Assembly: GCA_021799405.1 (NCBI GenBank)
Contig: JAJZAL010000009.1
Span: 1 to 55,959, forward strand
Length of the DNA: 55,959 nucleotides
Source: Acidobacteriota bacterium
Lineage (GTDB): Bacteria > Acidobacteriota > Terriglobia > Terriglobales > Acidobacteriaceae
Direction of reading: 5' to 3'
Below the pieces are notes generated by a model that saw only the letters and a program-made list of their open reading frames with translations, searched no databases and had not been told where the DNA came from. Of this stretch, positions 25,928 through 36,087 are shown piece by piece. How positions within the stretch are numbered: position 1 is the first letter of the stretch; the number at the start of each line of letters is the position of its first letter. The translations under genes and the position numbers were made by a program.

Positions 25928-26299
25928 GTAACAATTCAGCGATGCCCGGCAGAGGCGTCCGCAAGAGTTTCTCCATTTGCAAATAAGCCGCGCACGATCA
26001 AGAGCTTATCTTTCCGAATCGGTCTTGGGAACTTCGAATGCTAGTATTTGTCGCTGCAGGGGGATTTCTTGTCTCAGATGGATGCGCAGAGGACAGGAAC
26101 TCCAAACCCGGTTCGAACGCTCTGGATGATGCCTTGATGGACTCGTTGGCGCGGTCTCTCGGTTCGCTGATCGCGCTACCTTGATCGATCACGCGATTAC
26201 GATGCAACCACTGTAAGCACCTCAGCGATTGGGAAGAACCATAAGGCCTTGCACTTGGCCGCGTGCACCGTACATTGCGCGTTGGCTTTGAGGAGAGAA

Positions 26300-27622
26300 G
26301 TGTTCAAGAAGAAATCGGATTTCACTCATTTCCAGGGCCGAGCCGGCGCGTTGCTGCTCCTCGCTTCTTTGGGCGCTGGATTCGCCGCCGCCCAGACTTC
26401 CCGGCCCCAGCCGAGGCTTCGCATTACCCTGGCGCAGGCCGAGCAGATGGCGCTGGCACATAACCAGACGCTGCAAGCGGATTTAACCCTGATCTCCCAG
26501 AGCAAGGCGAATCAGATCACGGCCGGTCTCAGGCCGAACCCGGTGTTCGATACGGATGCTCTGTTCATTCCGTTCTTTTCGCCGAGCCACCTTACATCGA
26601 ACAACCTGAATACCAACTCGGAGTTCGATGCTGGCCTCAGCTACGACTTCGAACTGTACGGCAAGCGAAAAGCTCGCATGACGGCGGCCCAGGCGGCCAC
26701 CATGGTCACTACGTCGCTGGTGAGCAACGACGAACGCCGGCTGCGCTACGACGTGGCAGCACAGTTCATCAACGTCCTCTATGCGGAGTCCAAGCTCCGT
26801 TTCGCGAAACAGGATCTGGCGACTTTCGACAAGAGCCTGAACATCAGTCAGAAGCAGTACCAGGCGGGCAGCATCAGCCGCGGCAGCCTTTTGAAACTCC
26901 GACTCCAGCGACTCCTGTTTCAGACCGACGTCACCTCCGCCGAAGTGGCCGTCATCCAGGCCAAAGATAATCTCCGGCAGCTTGTCGGTTTCGACGCTCT
27001 CCCGCAGAACTATGACGTCATCGGAAAGTTGCAGACAAACAATCCGCATCGCAGCCTCCTTGGCCTTGAGGCCGAGGCTCTGCAACATCGTCCGGATCTG
27101 CGCGCAGCCCGCCAGGGCATTATTCAAGCACAGAGCAATCTTCATTTGGCCAGGGCATACGCGCATCCCAACCTTGGCACCACGGTTGATTACACGCACC
27201 TGCAAGCCATGAATCAGCTGAGCGCCTATGCCACCATCGCGATTCCCATCTTCGACAGAAACCAGGGCAACATCGCAAGGGCCGGCGCCCAGATCACGCA
27301 GGCCGAAGAACAGGAGCGCGCGGCCGACCAACTCGTGCTCACCCAGGTGCGCAGCGCCTACGCGCAGCAGCAAAGTGCGCTGCAGGTCGTGCGACTCTAC
27401 CGTTCCGGCTACCTGAACGAAGCGCAGCAGTCTCTGTCGATCAGCGAATATGCCTATTTGCGCGGCGATACCAGTCTTCTCAATTTCCTGGATGCCGAGC
27501 GCAGCTACCGTACGGTGGAACTCAACTACCGCCGCGCGCTGGCCGACGCAATGCTTTCCGAGCAACGAGTCGAGGAGGTCGTTGGTATGAGCCTGCGGCC
27601 TGGAAAGGTCCATCAACCATGA
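26300..27622 (+). CDS. Outer-membrane efflux protein (CusC/CzcC, TolC family) of RND pump
   Basis: About 440 residues; forms the outer-membrane channel of the tripartite pump encoded here. It has signal peptide GRAGALLLLASLGAGFAAAQ, then the two TolC-family repeats. ITLAQAEQMALAHNQTLQ and RPNPVFDTDAL open the first, and AYAHPNLGTTVDYTHL and IAIPIFDRNQGNIARAGAQI lie in the second. AYLRGDTSLLNFLDAERSYR is the characteristic final helix. I place the start at the GTG preceded by AGGAG, giving MFKKKSDF; an ATG 17 codons upstream is less likely. It overlaps the adaptor gene by ATGA. Confidence 0.88.
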   Translation: MFKKKSDFTHFQGRAGALLLLASLGAGFAAAQTSRPQPRLRITLAQAEQMALAHNQTLQADLTLISQSKANQITAGLRPNPVFDTDALFIPFFSPSHLTSNNLNTNSEFDAGLSYDFELYGKRKARMTAAQAATMVTTSLVSNDERRLRYDVAAQFINVLYAESKLRFAKQDLATFDKSLNISQKQYQAGSISRGSLLKLRLQRLLFQTDVTSAEVAVIQAKDNLRQLVGFDALPQNYDVIGKLQTNNPHRSLLGLEAEALQHRPDLRAARQGIIQAQSNLHLARAYAHPNLGTTVDYTHLQAMNQLSAYATIAIPIFDRNQGNIARAGAQITQAEEQERAADQLVLTQVRSAYAQQQSALQVVRLYRSGYLNEAQQSLSISEYAYLRGDTSLLNFLDAERSYRTVELNYRRALADAMLSEQRVEEVVGMSLRPGKVHQP

Positions 27623-28815
27623 AGCAGAAAATATGTATGACGAGTTTCGCTCCTTCTGCACAATGCCTCGGTGGCATGCGCCGATGGCAGCGCGTTTTCG
27701 CCTTGGGGATCGTTTTGTGTGGCGCCGTATCCGGTCTGGAGGGATGCGGCCACCAGTCCAGCGCGGAAACTACCACGAAAACCCGCATCATCGAGGTATC
27801 TTCCAGCGGCGCGGTCATTTCAATGGATCCTGCCGCGGCAAAACACTTCAAGCTGGCTCAGACAAAGACCATCCAGATGCCGCACCACTTTTCCGCTCCC
27901 GGAGTCATCGCCCCTGACGTCAGCCGCACCGTAAGTGTCTTCTCCCTGGCCAACGGCTTTGCCGTGCGCGTCCCCGTGCAGCTCGGCGAGCAGGTAGTCA
28001 AAGGTCAGGTACTGGCGGTCGTCGACAGCCCCGACCTCGCGAAGGCAATCAGTGTCTATCAAACCGCAAAGGCGCAACTCGAACTCACAGGGAAAGAGCT
28101 GAGACGCGAACAGGGCCTGTACCGGCATGGAGCTGCCCCCCGCAAGGCTCTCGAGGAAGCCCAATTCTCCGAACAGCATGCCAGGATAGACGAGCAGACC
28201 GCCGCGCGGCAGATTCAGATCCTCGGCGGCGACCTCAAATCCCCTTCGCCGTTCGTGACAGTACGCGCTCCCATCGGCGGAACCATCATTAAGCAGAAGA
28301 TATCCCGCGGAGAGGCAGTCGAGAATTCCTATCTCTTCCGCATTGCCGATCTTTCCCGCGTCTGGGCCCTGTGCAGCATCTACGAAAATGACCTCTCCCG
28401 AGTGAAGGTCGGCGACCCGGCCCACGTCGAAGTGTCGGCTTATCCAAACCTCAAGCTGCAGGGGCAAGTCAGCAATATTTCCCATATCCTCGATCCCACA
28501 ACTCGCACTGCGCAGGTGCGCGTCGTTCTCGATAATCCGCAGGGCCTGTTGAATCCCGGCATGTTTGTCACCGCGCGATTCACTTCGATGCACAAATCAC
28601 CGCAGGTACTTGTCCCGGTCACTGCTCTGTTTCAGCTTCACGATCAATTCTGGGTCTTCGAACCGGTAAAACCAGGAATATTTCACCGCGTCCCTGTCTC
28701 GGTGGGTTCCGTTGCAATTCCAGGCTGGCAGGTCGTCACCCGGGGGCTGCAGGCGAATCAAAGCGTCATTGCTAACTCATTGGAATTTGCGTCAGCCGCA
28801 TCCATGCAGGATTAA
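27619..28815 (+). CDS. RND periplasmic adaptor (CusB/CzcB, HlyD family)
   Basis: 398 residues. The N-terminus has a membrane-export segment FALGIVLCGAVSGLEGCGHQ, which may be a lipoprotein signal with a non-ideal lipobox (LEGC). Next come HFSAPGVIAPDVSRTVSVFSLANGFAVRVPVQLGEQVVKGQVLAVVDSPDL (biotinyl-lipoyl-like domain) and the alpha-helical hairpin (KAQLELTGKELRREQGLYRHGAAPRKALEEAQ). VRAPIGGTIIKQKISRGEAVENSYLFRIADLSRVWALCSIYENDLSRVKVGDPAHV and the membrane-proximal part follow. It bridges the inner-membrane transporter and the outer-membrane channel. It is coupled to the upstream gene by ATGA, with 30 bases before the transporter gene. Confidence 0.9.
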   Translation: MKQKICMTSFAPSAQCLGGMRRWQRVFALGIVLCGAVSGLEGCGHQSSAETTTKTRIIEVSSSGAVISMDPAAAKHFKLAQTKTIQMPHHFSAPGVIAPDVSRTVSVFSLANGFAVRVPVQLGEQVVKGQVLAVVDSPDLAKAISVYQTAKAQLELTGKELRREQGLYRHGAAPRKALEEAQFSEQHARIDEQTAARQIQILGGDLKSPSPFVTVRAPIGGTIIKQKISRGEAVENSYLFRIADLSRVWALCSIYENDLSRVKVGDPAHVEVSAYPNLKLQGQVSNISHILDPTTRTAQVRVVLDNPQGLLNPGMFVTARFTSMHKSPQVLVPVTALFQLHDQFWVFEPVKPGIFHRVPVSVGSVAIPGWQVVTRGLQANQSVIANSLEFASAASMQD

Positions 28816-28845
28816 CGGCGGCGGAAACCTGCCGAGGATATCGTT

Positions 28846-31800
28846 ATGATTCAAAAAATAGTTGATCTCGCCCTGCGTCAGCGCTTCCTGATTCTCGCCA
28901 TTGGCATGCTGCTGCTGATTTGGGGCGCAATCTCCTTTCACGCTCTGCCTATCGAGGCATACCCGGATGTAGCGCCGCAGTGGGTGCAGGTGATCACGCA
29001 GTGGCCCGGCCATGCACCCGAAGAGGTCGAAAAGCAGATCACCCTGCCCATCGAAACCCACATGAACGGCATCCGGGAAATGACGAACATGCGTTCCCAC
29101 ACCATGTTCGGCCTCTCGGTCGTCACCATGACCTTCAGCTCTCATTCCAACGACCAATGGAATCGCGAACAGGTCCTGGAGCGCCTTTCCGGCATCTCGC
29201 TGCCCGGTGGAGTCACTCCGCAGATCGGGCCCGATTACAGCCCCGTCGGGCAGATCTATTGGTACACCCTGCAAAGTACCAATCCGAACTACGACCTCAT
29301 GCAACTGAAGGCCCTGCAGGACTGGGTCATCAACCGGCGCATGAAGTCCGTCCCGGGTGTGGTCGGCGACTCCAGCTTTGGCGGGCTCACACGGGAGTAT
29401 CAGGTTCGCCTCAATCCCGATAAGCTCATCGAATACGGCCTCAGCATTGGCGATGTCGAAAGAGCACTCAAGGAAAATAACTATAACGCCGGCGGTGGCT
29501 TTATCGAACACGGACAGCAGATGTTCGACGTTCGCGTCATCGGCAGGATGCAAAACACCACTGACATCGCCAATACCGTACTCAAGCAGGTAAACGGCAC
29601 GCCGGTGCACGTGAGCGACGTGGGCCGCGTGATCGAAGGCCACGTGGTGCGGCTGGGACGTATCGGAGAAACCATCCGCGAACCCGATGGCACCATCATC
29701 GATAACAACGATGTTGTCGAAGGCATCGTCCTGCTCCAGAAGGGTGCGCCCACTGAGGCCACACTGAAAGGCATCGAGAAAGAGGTCAAGTACCTCAACG
29801 CGCATGTCCTGCCCAAGGGCGTAAAGATCGTTCCCTATCTTGACCGCAGCACCCTCATTCACTACACAACGCACACCGTGCTTACGAATCTCACCATCGG
29901 ATTTCTCCTCGTCACGGTGATCCTCTTCATCTTTCTCGGGAACGCCCGCAGCGCATTCATCGTTGCCGGAACCATTCCGTTCTCGCTCCTCTTTGCCGCC
30001 ACCTGCCTCAACCTGCGCCATATCCCCGCCAACCTGCTCTCGTTGGGCGCTCTCGATTTTGGAATGGTCGTGGATGGAACCGTCATGATGGTCGAGAACA
30101 TCTTCCGCGTTCTCTGCCGGGAAGATGACAAGAAGCTGTCCAAGTTCGAGCTCATCAGCTTCGCCGCTCATGAAATTCAGCGTCCGGTCTTCTTTGCCGT
30201 CATCATCATCATCGTTGCCTATCTGCCGATCTTCGCATTGCCGGGCGTCTCGGGCCTGCTGTTTACGCCCATGGCCTGGACCGTGTCCTTTGCCCTGTTG
30301 GGCGCGCTGATCTTCGCGCTCATCATCGCACCGGTTCTCTCCAGCTTCCTTTTCCGCCCCGGCATGCATGAGTGGCATAACCCCGTTCTTGTCTATCTTG
30401 AGAAACGCTACGAGCGGGGATTGCGCTGGTGCATGCAAAATCGGCGCATCGTATTGTGGTCTGCGGGCGGTTTGTTAGCCATCATGCTCGTTCTGGGTGG
30501 AAGCGGCATTATCGGATCGGAATTTCTGCCGCATCTCGACGAGGGCGCCATCTGGGCGCGCGGCATGCTGCCCATGAGCACGGGACCCACCATGGGCGCC
30601 AAGGTCACTCATAAAGTGCGCCTGATATTTGCTTCGTTCCCTGAGACCACCAAGATCGTAAGCCAGGACGGACGCCCCGACGATGGCACGGATGCTTCCG
30701 GCTTTTTCAATACGCAGTACTATGTTGGCCTCAAGCCGCAGTCGGAATGGCCCGAACCCTATCGCTCCAACAAGGCCCTCCTGATTGCGGCCATGGATCG
30801 CAAGCTCTCCCAGGAAGTCCCCTACGCGGGTTGGAACTTTTCCCAGCCCATCCAGGACAACGTGGATGAAGCCGTTAGCGGCGTCCGAGGGCAGAACGGA
30901 GTAAAGGTGTTCGGCCCGAACCTGGCCATCCTCGCCAAGAAAGCGGTGGAAGTTCAGGCAGCGCTCAAGACGGTTCCCGGCGTCGTGGATACAGGCATTT
31001 ATCACGTCATGGGACAGCCCAACGTCAACATCACCGTCAGCCGCTCTCTCGCTAGCCGTTATGGAATCAATGTCAGCGCCATTCGCCAGGCGGTGGAAGG
31101 CGCCGTGGGCGGAAAAGTAGTCAGTCAGATCCTGCGCGGTGACATGCGCTTCCCGCTGGCCGTGCGCTACGAGCGGCAATTCCGAACCTCGGCGCAGGCG
31201 ATTGCTTCGGTCCGCATCTTATCGCCCACCGGTGCGCGTGTATCCCTCGGGCAGCTCTGCCATATCCGTATTCAGGAGGGCCCATCCACCATCTTCCGGG
31301 ACGACAATGAGCGGTTCATTCCCATTAAGTTCGACGTGCGCGGGCGCGACCTCGGTTCGACCGTCAAGCAGGCCATGCAGGTCGTACAGAAGAAGGTGAA
31401 GCTGCCTCCGGGCTATCAGTTCGTCTGGGCCGGCGAGTACACCAGTGAACAGCAGGCCGATCACCGCCTCGACGAAATTATCCCCATCGCTGTCATTGGT
31501 ATCTCCCTGCTCCTGTACTTCGCATTCAATTCCTTCAAGTGGGTGCTCATCATTCTGCTCGATGTGGCGCTCGCTCCTCTGGGGGGCCTGCTTGCGCTCC
31601 TGGCGACGCACACGTATTTCAGCGTGTCCAGCGGTGTCGGCTTGTTGGCGCTCTTCGGTGTATCCATTCAGATCGGCATGATCATGTTGGAGTACATCAA
31701 CCAGTTGCGATCCCGTGGCTATTCCATCGAAGATGCAGCCATGGAGGCGGCGCGCGTGCGCCTTCGTCCCATCCTGATGACGATGCTCGTGGCCACCCTG

Positions 31801-31995
31801 GGCTTGCTGCCGGCCGCCATGTCACACGCCATCGGCTCTGACGCACAGCGGCCATTTGCCATCGTGATCGTGGGTGGACTCACATTGACGCTGGTGATCA
31901 GCCTCTTCCTGCTGCCAACGCTGTACGTCACCCTGGCGCGCCCTGGCGACAAGCTTCCGCAAACGGAACAGGAAACAGTGGAACAACACGTCTGA
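28846..31995 (+). CDS. Heavy-metal RND efflux transporter (CusA/CzcA family)
   Basis: 1,049 residues, the full length of the HME-RND family, driving proton-coupled export of metal cations. The N-terminus is DLALRQRFLILAIGMLLLIWGAISF, then EAYPDVAPQWVQVITQWPG. The TM4 block GALDFGMVVDGTVMMVENIFR carries the Asp pair typical of HME pumps. Twelve membrane spans and two large periplasmic loops are visible. The metal is uncertain: CusA-like three-methionine sites cannot be placed by eye, so monovalent copper/silver and divalent zinc/cobalt remain open. It is the third gene of the CBA operon and ends before a strong bidirectional terminator. Confidence 0.93.
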   Translation: MIQKIVDLALRQRFLILAIGMLLLIWGAISFHALPIEAYPDVAPQWVQVITQWPGHAPEEVEKQITLPIETHMNGIREMTNMRSHTMFGLSVVTMTFSSHSNDQWNREQVLERLSGISLPGGVTPQIGPDYSPVGQIYWYTLQSTNPNYDLMQLKALQDWVINRRMKSVPGVVGDSSFGGLTREYQVRLNPDKLIEYGLSIGDVERALKENNYNAGGGFIEHGQQMFDVRVIGRMQNTTDIANTVLKQVNGTPVHVSDVGRVIEGHVVRLGRIGETIREPDGTIIDNNDVVEGIVLLQKGAPTEATLKGIEKEVKYLNAHVLPKGVKIVPYLDRSTLIHYTTHTVLTNLTIGFLLVTVILFIFLGNARSAFIVAGTIPFSLLFAATCLNLRHIPANLLSLGALDFGMVVDGTVMMVENIFRVLCREDDKKLSKFELISFAAHEIQRPVFFAVIIIIVAYLPIFALPGVSGLLFTPMAWTVSFALLGALIFALIIAPVLSSFLFRPGMHEWHNPVLVYLEKRYERGLRWCMQNRRIVLWSAGGLLAIMLVLGGSGIIGSEFLPHLDEGAIWARGMLPMSTGPTMGAKVTHKVRLIFASFPETTKIVSQDGRPDDGTDASGFFNTQYYVGLKPQSEWPEPYRSNKALLIAAMDRKLSQEVPYAGWNFSQPIQDNVDEAVSGVRGQNGVKVFGPNLAILAKKAVEVQAALKTVPGVVDTGIYHVMGQPNVNITVSRSLASRYGINVSAIRQAVEGAVGGKVVSQILRGDMRFPLAVRYERQFRTSAQAIASVRILSPTGARVSLGQLCHIRIQEGPSTIFRDDNERFIPIKFDVRGRDLGSTVKQAMQVVQKKVKLPPGYQFVWAGEYTSEQQADHRLDEIIPIAVIGISLLLYFAFNSFKWVLIILLDVALAPLGGLLALLATHTYFSVSSGVGLLALFGVSIQIGMIMLEYINQLRSRGYSIEDAAMEAARVRLRPILMTMLVATLGLLPAAMSHAIGSDAQRPFAIVIVGGLTLTLVISLFLLPTLYVTLARPGDKLPQTEQETVEQHV

Positions 31996-32031
31996 GCAAG
32001 ATTTCTTGCAGTGGCACGCCCAATCCAAATG

Positions 32032-32067
32032 GAGGCGCGGCTTTCCCCTCACGAAAAGCCGCGCCTC
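32032..32067. terminator. Bidirectional hairpin terminator
   Basis: GAGGCGCGGCTTT (32032-32044) pairs perfectly with AAAGCCGCGCCTC (32055-32067) over a ten-base loop. It lies between the convergent RND transporter and hydrolase genes. Confidence 0.75.
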
Positions 32068-32118
32068 TCAAACTCGGACCACGGCATAACAGCAGGAAAT
32101 CCCCTTCCAGCGAAGCCG

Positions 32119-32691
32119 TCATACCGCAGATGAATCGTCCCGCGGCTCCTCATCGATCCGCTCAGGCAAGCTCCCTGCAAGATACCAGCCAAAGAGCTTC
32201 GCCAGCGGCTCAAGGTGCTGATCCGTGTTATGCGTAAGCCATTCAAAGTCGCGTGAAATGGCCGCCAGCTTCGGCCAGTCAGCAACCCGCGATGCGATCA
32301 CCCCATCCCGCGAGGAATAGAGCGCCACACGGCGCTCAGGGCGCTGCTTCAGCACAACTCCATCCGCCCAGGTCGGAGAACTCACTGCCATCACGTGGAG
32401 ATCCTCGCGGCCCATCTCCTGCAGCTTGGCCGCAACCGTACCACCCAGGCTGATGCCTACCAGCAGCGCATTCCGGGGAAGCTCCATCCGCATCAGCTGT
32501 TCCACAGAAGCCTCTGCGGCAGCTGCTGGATCATGGTGCGCCAGCTCAGGCCGAAAAAACGATAGCCGCGGCCAGCGCGGCGTCAGCACTTCGGCCAGCT
32601 TATTCACCGTGCCGTTCGGCGAGCCGCCCTTGCCGTGCAACAGATAGACCGCCGGAATGGAACCTGTGCGCTCCATGGAAATTTCATTCAT
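32119..32691 (-). CDS. Alpha/beta-hydrolase (RBBP9/YdeN-like serine esterase type)
   Basis: About 190 residues, small for the fold. The core has PAVYLLHGKGGSPNGTVNKLAEVL, then the nucleophile elbow LVGISLGGTVAAKL with its Ser. MAVSSPTWADG follows, and the likely acid-histidine end is LYSSRDGVIASRVADWPKLA...WLTHNTDQHLEPLAKLF. I start at MNEISMERTG; the longer upstream frame is not protein-like. It has no signal peptide, so it is cytosolic. The substrate is unknown. Confidence 0.8.
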   Translation of the reverse strand: MNEISMERTGSIPAVYLLHGKGGSPNGTVNKLAEVLTPRWPRLSFFRPELAHHDPAAAAEASVEQLMRMELPRNALLVGISLGGTVAAKLQEMGREDLHVMAVSSPTWADGVVLKQRPERRVALYSSRDGVIASRVADWPKLAAISRDFEWLTHNTDQHLEPLAKLFGWYLAGSLPERIDEEPRDDSSAV

Positions 32692-32999
32692 CCGTTCAAT
32701 GCTCCTGCAACAATCATGCCTTGCCGGTGCTGCCAAAAGCATTGTTTCACGCACCGCGAAAACATGACCGTTTTGCAGCGTTTTCGGTTCAGGTCTTTGC
32801 GAGGCCGAAGCTCCTCGGTGGCTATTTCCTTCAGAAGAAGCCACACCCCGCAATATCACCTCGCCCACGGTTGAGCCGAAAGCGCTTGAAACCCTTCATG
32901 GCTCGCAACCGCGGCCTGCCTTTGACGAAATGATTTCTGCATTGACAGGCGCTTCCTCGAATCATGAAAGTGTGAGCACCGCATCTCACGGGAGGCTCA

Positions 33000-35972
33000 G
33001 TGAAACCAATTACACGCCGCGACGTTCTCAAGACCGGCCTGCTGGCACCGGCTGCAACCGCCATGGCGCAGGGCGTCGGCCCCATTCGCTCGGCAACACA
33101 TGCATGGGACGATGCTTCCGGCCCGCTCAGTGTGCCGGAAACCCTCACACCTCCGGCTCCTGGCGCCGGCCGCGAACGCCTCCTGCTCGACTTTGGATGG
33201 CGCTTTCACCTCGGCAACGCCAACGATGCCGAAAAGGATTTTCATTACGGAAGCTCATGGACCGGCAACTTTGAAAAAACCGGCAACTTTCTGCCCGCCG
33301 CCACCGCGGCCTTCGACGATTCCGACTGGAGCGGAATCGACCTCCCGCATGACTGGGCCGTGGAACTGCCGTTTGTCGACGACCCTGGCCTGCTCAGTGC
33401 GGGATTCCATCCCCTCGGGCGCAAATATCCCGCCACCAGCGTGGGATGGTACCGGCGCATCTTCGACCTTCCCGCCGAGGACGTCGGCAAACGCATCACG
33501 CTCGAATTTGAAGGCGCCTATCGCGACACGCTCGTCGTCTTCAACGGCTTCTTTGTGGGCCAGCACACTGGCGGATACGACCCCTTCAGCTTTGACGTCA
33601 CGGACTTCGCCAATCCCGGCCAGCGCAACATCCTGCTGGTGCGTGTCGACGCCACACAGCGAGACGGCTGGTTTTACGAGGGCGCTGGAATCTACCGCCA
33701 TGTATGGCTGGTGAAAACCAATCCCGTGCACGTCAAAAAGTGGGGCACTTTCGTCCGCTCAGAAATTCGCGGCAACCAGGCCACGCTCTCCGTGCTCACC
33801 GAAGTGGAAAATCACGGCAAAGTGCCGGGCAGCGCCCGCGTTGTCTCGACCATCGTGGATCCTTCGGGCTCAGCCGTCGCCAAAGATGTAACCGCTGCGG
33901 CTACAATTCAACCCGGCAGCGAGCGTAACTACCGCCAGAAGATCGAGATCAGCCATCCCAGCCTCTGGTCCCTCGAAGAACGCAACCGCTACAAACTGCT
34001 CACCGAGATTCGCGTCAACGGCAAAACAGTGGACCGCTATGAAACAACTTTTGGAATACGCTCCATCCGTTTCGATGCGCAGCATGGCTTTTTCCTCAAC
34101 GGCAAGCACGTCAAGTTGCGCGGCACATGCAATCACCAGGACCACGCCGGGGTTGGCGTAGCCGTCCCCGATGCCGTGCAGTACTACCGCATCCGTAAGC
34201 TGCAGGAAATGGGCTGCAACGCCATCCGCACCTCGCACAATCCGCCTACACCTGCGTTGCTCGACGCCTGTGACAGGCTTGGCATGCTCGTCTTCGATGA
34301 GACGCGCATGATGTCCTCCAACCCCGAAGGTCTGCATCAGTTCGGCGACCTGGTCCGGCGCGACCGCAATCGCCCCTGCGTCTTCATGTGGTCCATGGGC
34401 AATGAGGAGCCCGTCGCCAACACGCCGCGCGGCGTGCTCATTCTCTCCGCCATGAAGGCTCTGGCTGCGCGTTACGACGGCAGCCGCCCTGTCTCCATTG
34501 CTCCCACCGCCGCCATCGGCACCGGCGGTCTCGCCGTCTGCGATGTCATCGGCTACAACTACATGGACCCGCAGGCTGCGGCCTACCACAAGACACATCC
34601 TGACCGGCCCGTGATGGGAACGGAAAATGTCAGCGCCGTCGGCACGCGCGGCATTTACATCACAGATCCGTCGAAAGGCTACGTCAGCTCCTACGATCCA
34701 TACACCACCACTGGCCGTGCTTCCGCGGAAGGTTGGTGGCAGTTCTGTGATGCACAGCCATGGCTCGCCGGCGGCTTTGTCTGGACCGGTTTCGACTATC
34801 GCGGCGAACCTTCGCCCGACGGATGGCCCAACGTCAGCTCGCAGTACGGCATCGTCGACACCTGCGGCTTCCCCAAGGATACGTTCTACTATTACCAGTC
34901 CTGGTGGACGCAGAAGCCCGTGCTCCATCTGTTTCCGCACTGGAACTGGCCCGCATACGAAGGCAGGGAAATCGCCGTCTGGGTCTACTCCAACCTGGAC
35001 AAGGTAGAGCTCTTCCACAACGGGAAAAGCCTTGGAATAAAAGCCGTGGAGAAAAACTCCCACGTCGCCTGGAACGTGAAGTATCTTCCCGGCTCGCTTG
35101 AAGCGCGCGGCTGGAAAGACGGCAAACATGTGATGACCACTCGCCGCGACACCACAGGGCCTGCCGCGAAACTCGTCCTGCTCCCGGATCGCAAATCGCT
35201 CTCCGCCAATGGCGTCGACGTGGCGATGTTCTCCGTCGCGGTACAGGATGCGAGCGGACGCGTCGTGCCCATCACCAATAACCTCGTCACCTTCCGCATC
35301 ACAGGCCCCGCAAGGCTGATCGGCGTCGGCAACGGCGACCCCACGGATCAGTCGCCCGACAAGGGCACATCGCGAAAAGCATTCTCCGGTTACTGCATGG
35401 CGCTCGTCCAGTCAGACAAATCACCCGGCACGATCACGGTCGAAGCCACTTCCCCCGGACTCGCCCCCGCAACTGCTTCCGTTGCCTGCCATCCGGCGGA
35501 ACTCGAACCACAAGTCAGCGTGTGGAAGCGCTCCATCCCGGAAGGCGAAGGCATCACCGGACTCTGGCGTCCGGTCAATGCCAACGGCGCCGGAGGATTG
35601 GTATCGTTCCTGGGTTATGCGCAGGCGTTCACCTTCCGGCAAAAAAGCGGCAGGCTGGAAGGCAGCGTGGAAAGCTTCGAAGGTTATTTCGGCAACAATG
35701 GCATGCCGGTCCCCATCACAGACGGCGCCGTGAACGGCGACCGTATCGCCTTCAAGTCTGGCCGCAATACCTATGAAGGCATCATCCAGGGAGATGAAAT
35801 CAAACTTGAGCGCTCCGTAACATTACCCTTCCACTTCTTGTCGAAGCCGGAAAAACCCGCGCCCAACCGCCCCGCCATTGGCCCTCCGCCAGACGGCACG
35901 GACCCTTCGCTCAATCTTTCCGCGATACTCGACTCGAAATTTCCCGTGGTGCTCAAACGAGCCGGCAGCTGA
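33000..35972 (+). CDS. Exported GH2-family beta-galactosidase-type enzyme (Tat signal)
   Basis: 990 residues. The start is a GTG after GGGAGG, giving a Tat-type signal MKPITRRDVLKTGLLAPAATAMAQG. The GH2 sugar-binding domain follows (WRFHLGNANDAEKDFHYG...DLPHDWAVELPF...GWYRRIFDLP), then the Ig-like domain. The TIM barrel has FLNGKHVKLRGTCNHQDHAGVG, the acid/base Glu near 468 in WSMGNEEP and the nucleophile Glu near 541 in VMGTENVS. A long C-terminal part holds a DUF4982-like Ig domain (WWTQKPVLHLFPHWNWP...VWVYSNLDKVELFHNGKSLG) and a further beta domain. It acts in the periplasm on beta-galactosides or related hemicellulose side chains. It stands alone. Confidence 0.9.
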   Translation: MKPITRRDVLKTGLLAPAATAMAQGVGPIRSATHAWDDASGPLSVPETLTPPAPGAGRERLLLDFGWRFHLGNANDAEKDFHYGSSWTGNFEKTGNFLPAATAAFDDSDWSGIDLPHDWAVELPFVDDPGLLSAGFHPLGRKYPATSVGWYRRIFDLPAEDVGKRITLEFEGAYRDTLVVFNGFFVGQHTGGYDPFSFDVTDFANPGQRNILLVRVDATQRDGWFYEGAGIYRHVWLVKTNPVHVKKWGTFVRSEIRGNQATLSVLTEVENHGKVPGSARVVSTIVDPSGSAVAKDVTAAATIQPGSERNYRQKIEISHPSLWSLEERNRYKLLTEIRVNGKTVDRYETTFGIRSIRFDAQHGFFLNGKHVKLRGTCNHQDHAGVGVAVPDAVQYYRIRKLQEMGCNAIRTSHNPPTPALLDACDRLGMLVFDETRMMSSNPEGLHQFGDLVRRDRNRPCVFMWSMGNEEPVANTPRGVLILSAMKALAARYDGSRPVSIAPTAAIGTGGLAVCDVIGYNYMDPQAAAYHKTHPDRPVMGTENVSAVGTRGIYITDPSKGYVSSYDPYTTTGRASAEGWWQFCDAQPWLAGGFVWTGFDYRGEPSPDGWPNVSSQYGIVDTCGFPKDTFYYYQSWWTQKPVLHLFPHWNWPAYEGREIAVWVYSNLDKVELFHNGKSLGIKAVEKNSHVAWNVKYLPGSLEARGWKDGKHVMTTRRDTTGPAAKLVLLPDRKSLSANGVDVAMFSVAVQDASGRVVPITNNLVTFRITGPARLIGVGNGDPTDQSPDKGTSRKAFSGYCMALVQSDKSPGTITVEATSPGLAPATASVACHPAELEPQVSVWKRSIPEGEGITGLWRPVNANGAGGLVSFLGYAQAFTFRQKSGRLEGSVESFEGYFGNNGMPVPITDGAVNGDRIAFKSGRNTYEGIIQGDEIKLERSVTLPFHFLSKPEKPAPNRPAIGPPPDGTDPSLNLSAILDSKFPVVLKRAGS

Positions 35973-36087
35973 CCGGAGGAGCATCCCGCTCACCGGACCG
36001 TCTCTCGGATGGCATCACAAAGAGCGCAGGGATGACCCACACCATCCCCGCGCCATAAGGACGTTACAGTCGACCACGCAGCCAACT

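Larger units (their letters stand above)
25504..26299. other. Divergent intergenic region between GH3 and RND operon
   Basis: Nearly 800 bases. It contains the LacI-type operator (25615-25630) near the GH3 gene and a 7-bp inverted repeat (25911-25927). Reading frames in it are not family-like. Confidence 0.5.

Noticed and set aside
25632..25982. Minus-strand frame of 116 codons upstream of GH3
   Set aside because: It overlaps regulatory palindromes, lacks a ribosome site and shows no protein pattern.
26483..27661. Minus-strand frame of 392 codons over the outer-membrane efflux gene
   Set aside because: Antisense shadow of a TolC-family gene with visible motifs.
28792..30438. Long minus-strand frame (548 codons) inside the RND transporter gene
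   Set aside because: Shadow frame: the plus strand codes a full CusA/CzcA-family protein, and the antisense product is acidic and repetitive without any family motif.
33870..35129. Long minus-strand frame (419 codons) inside the GH2 gene
   Set aside because: Antisense of a clear GH2 catalytic domain; composition follows from GC-rich codons only.
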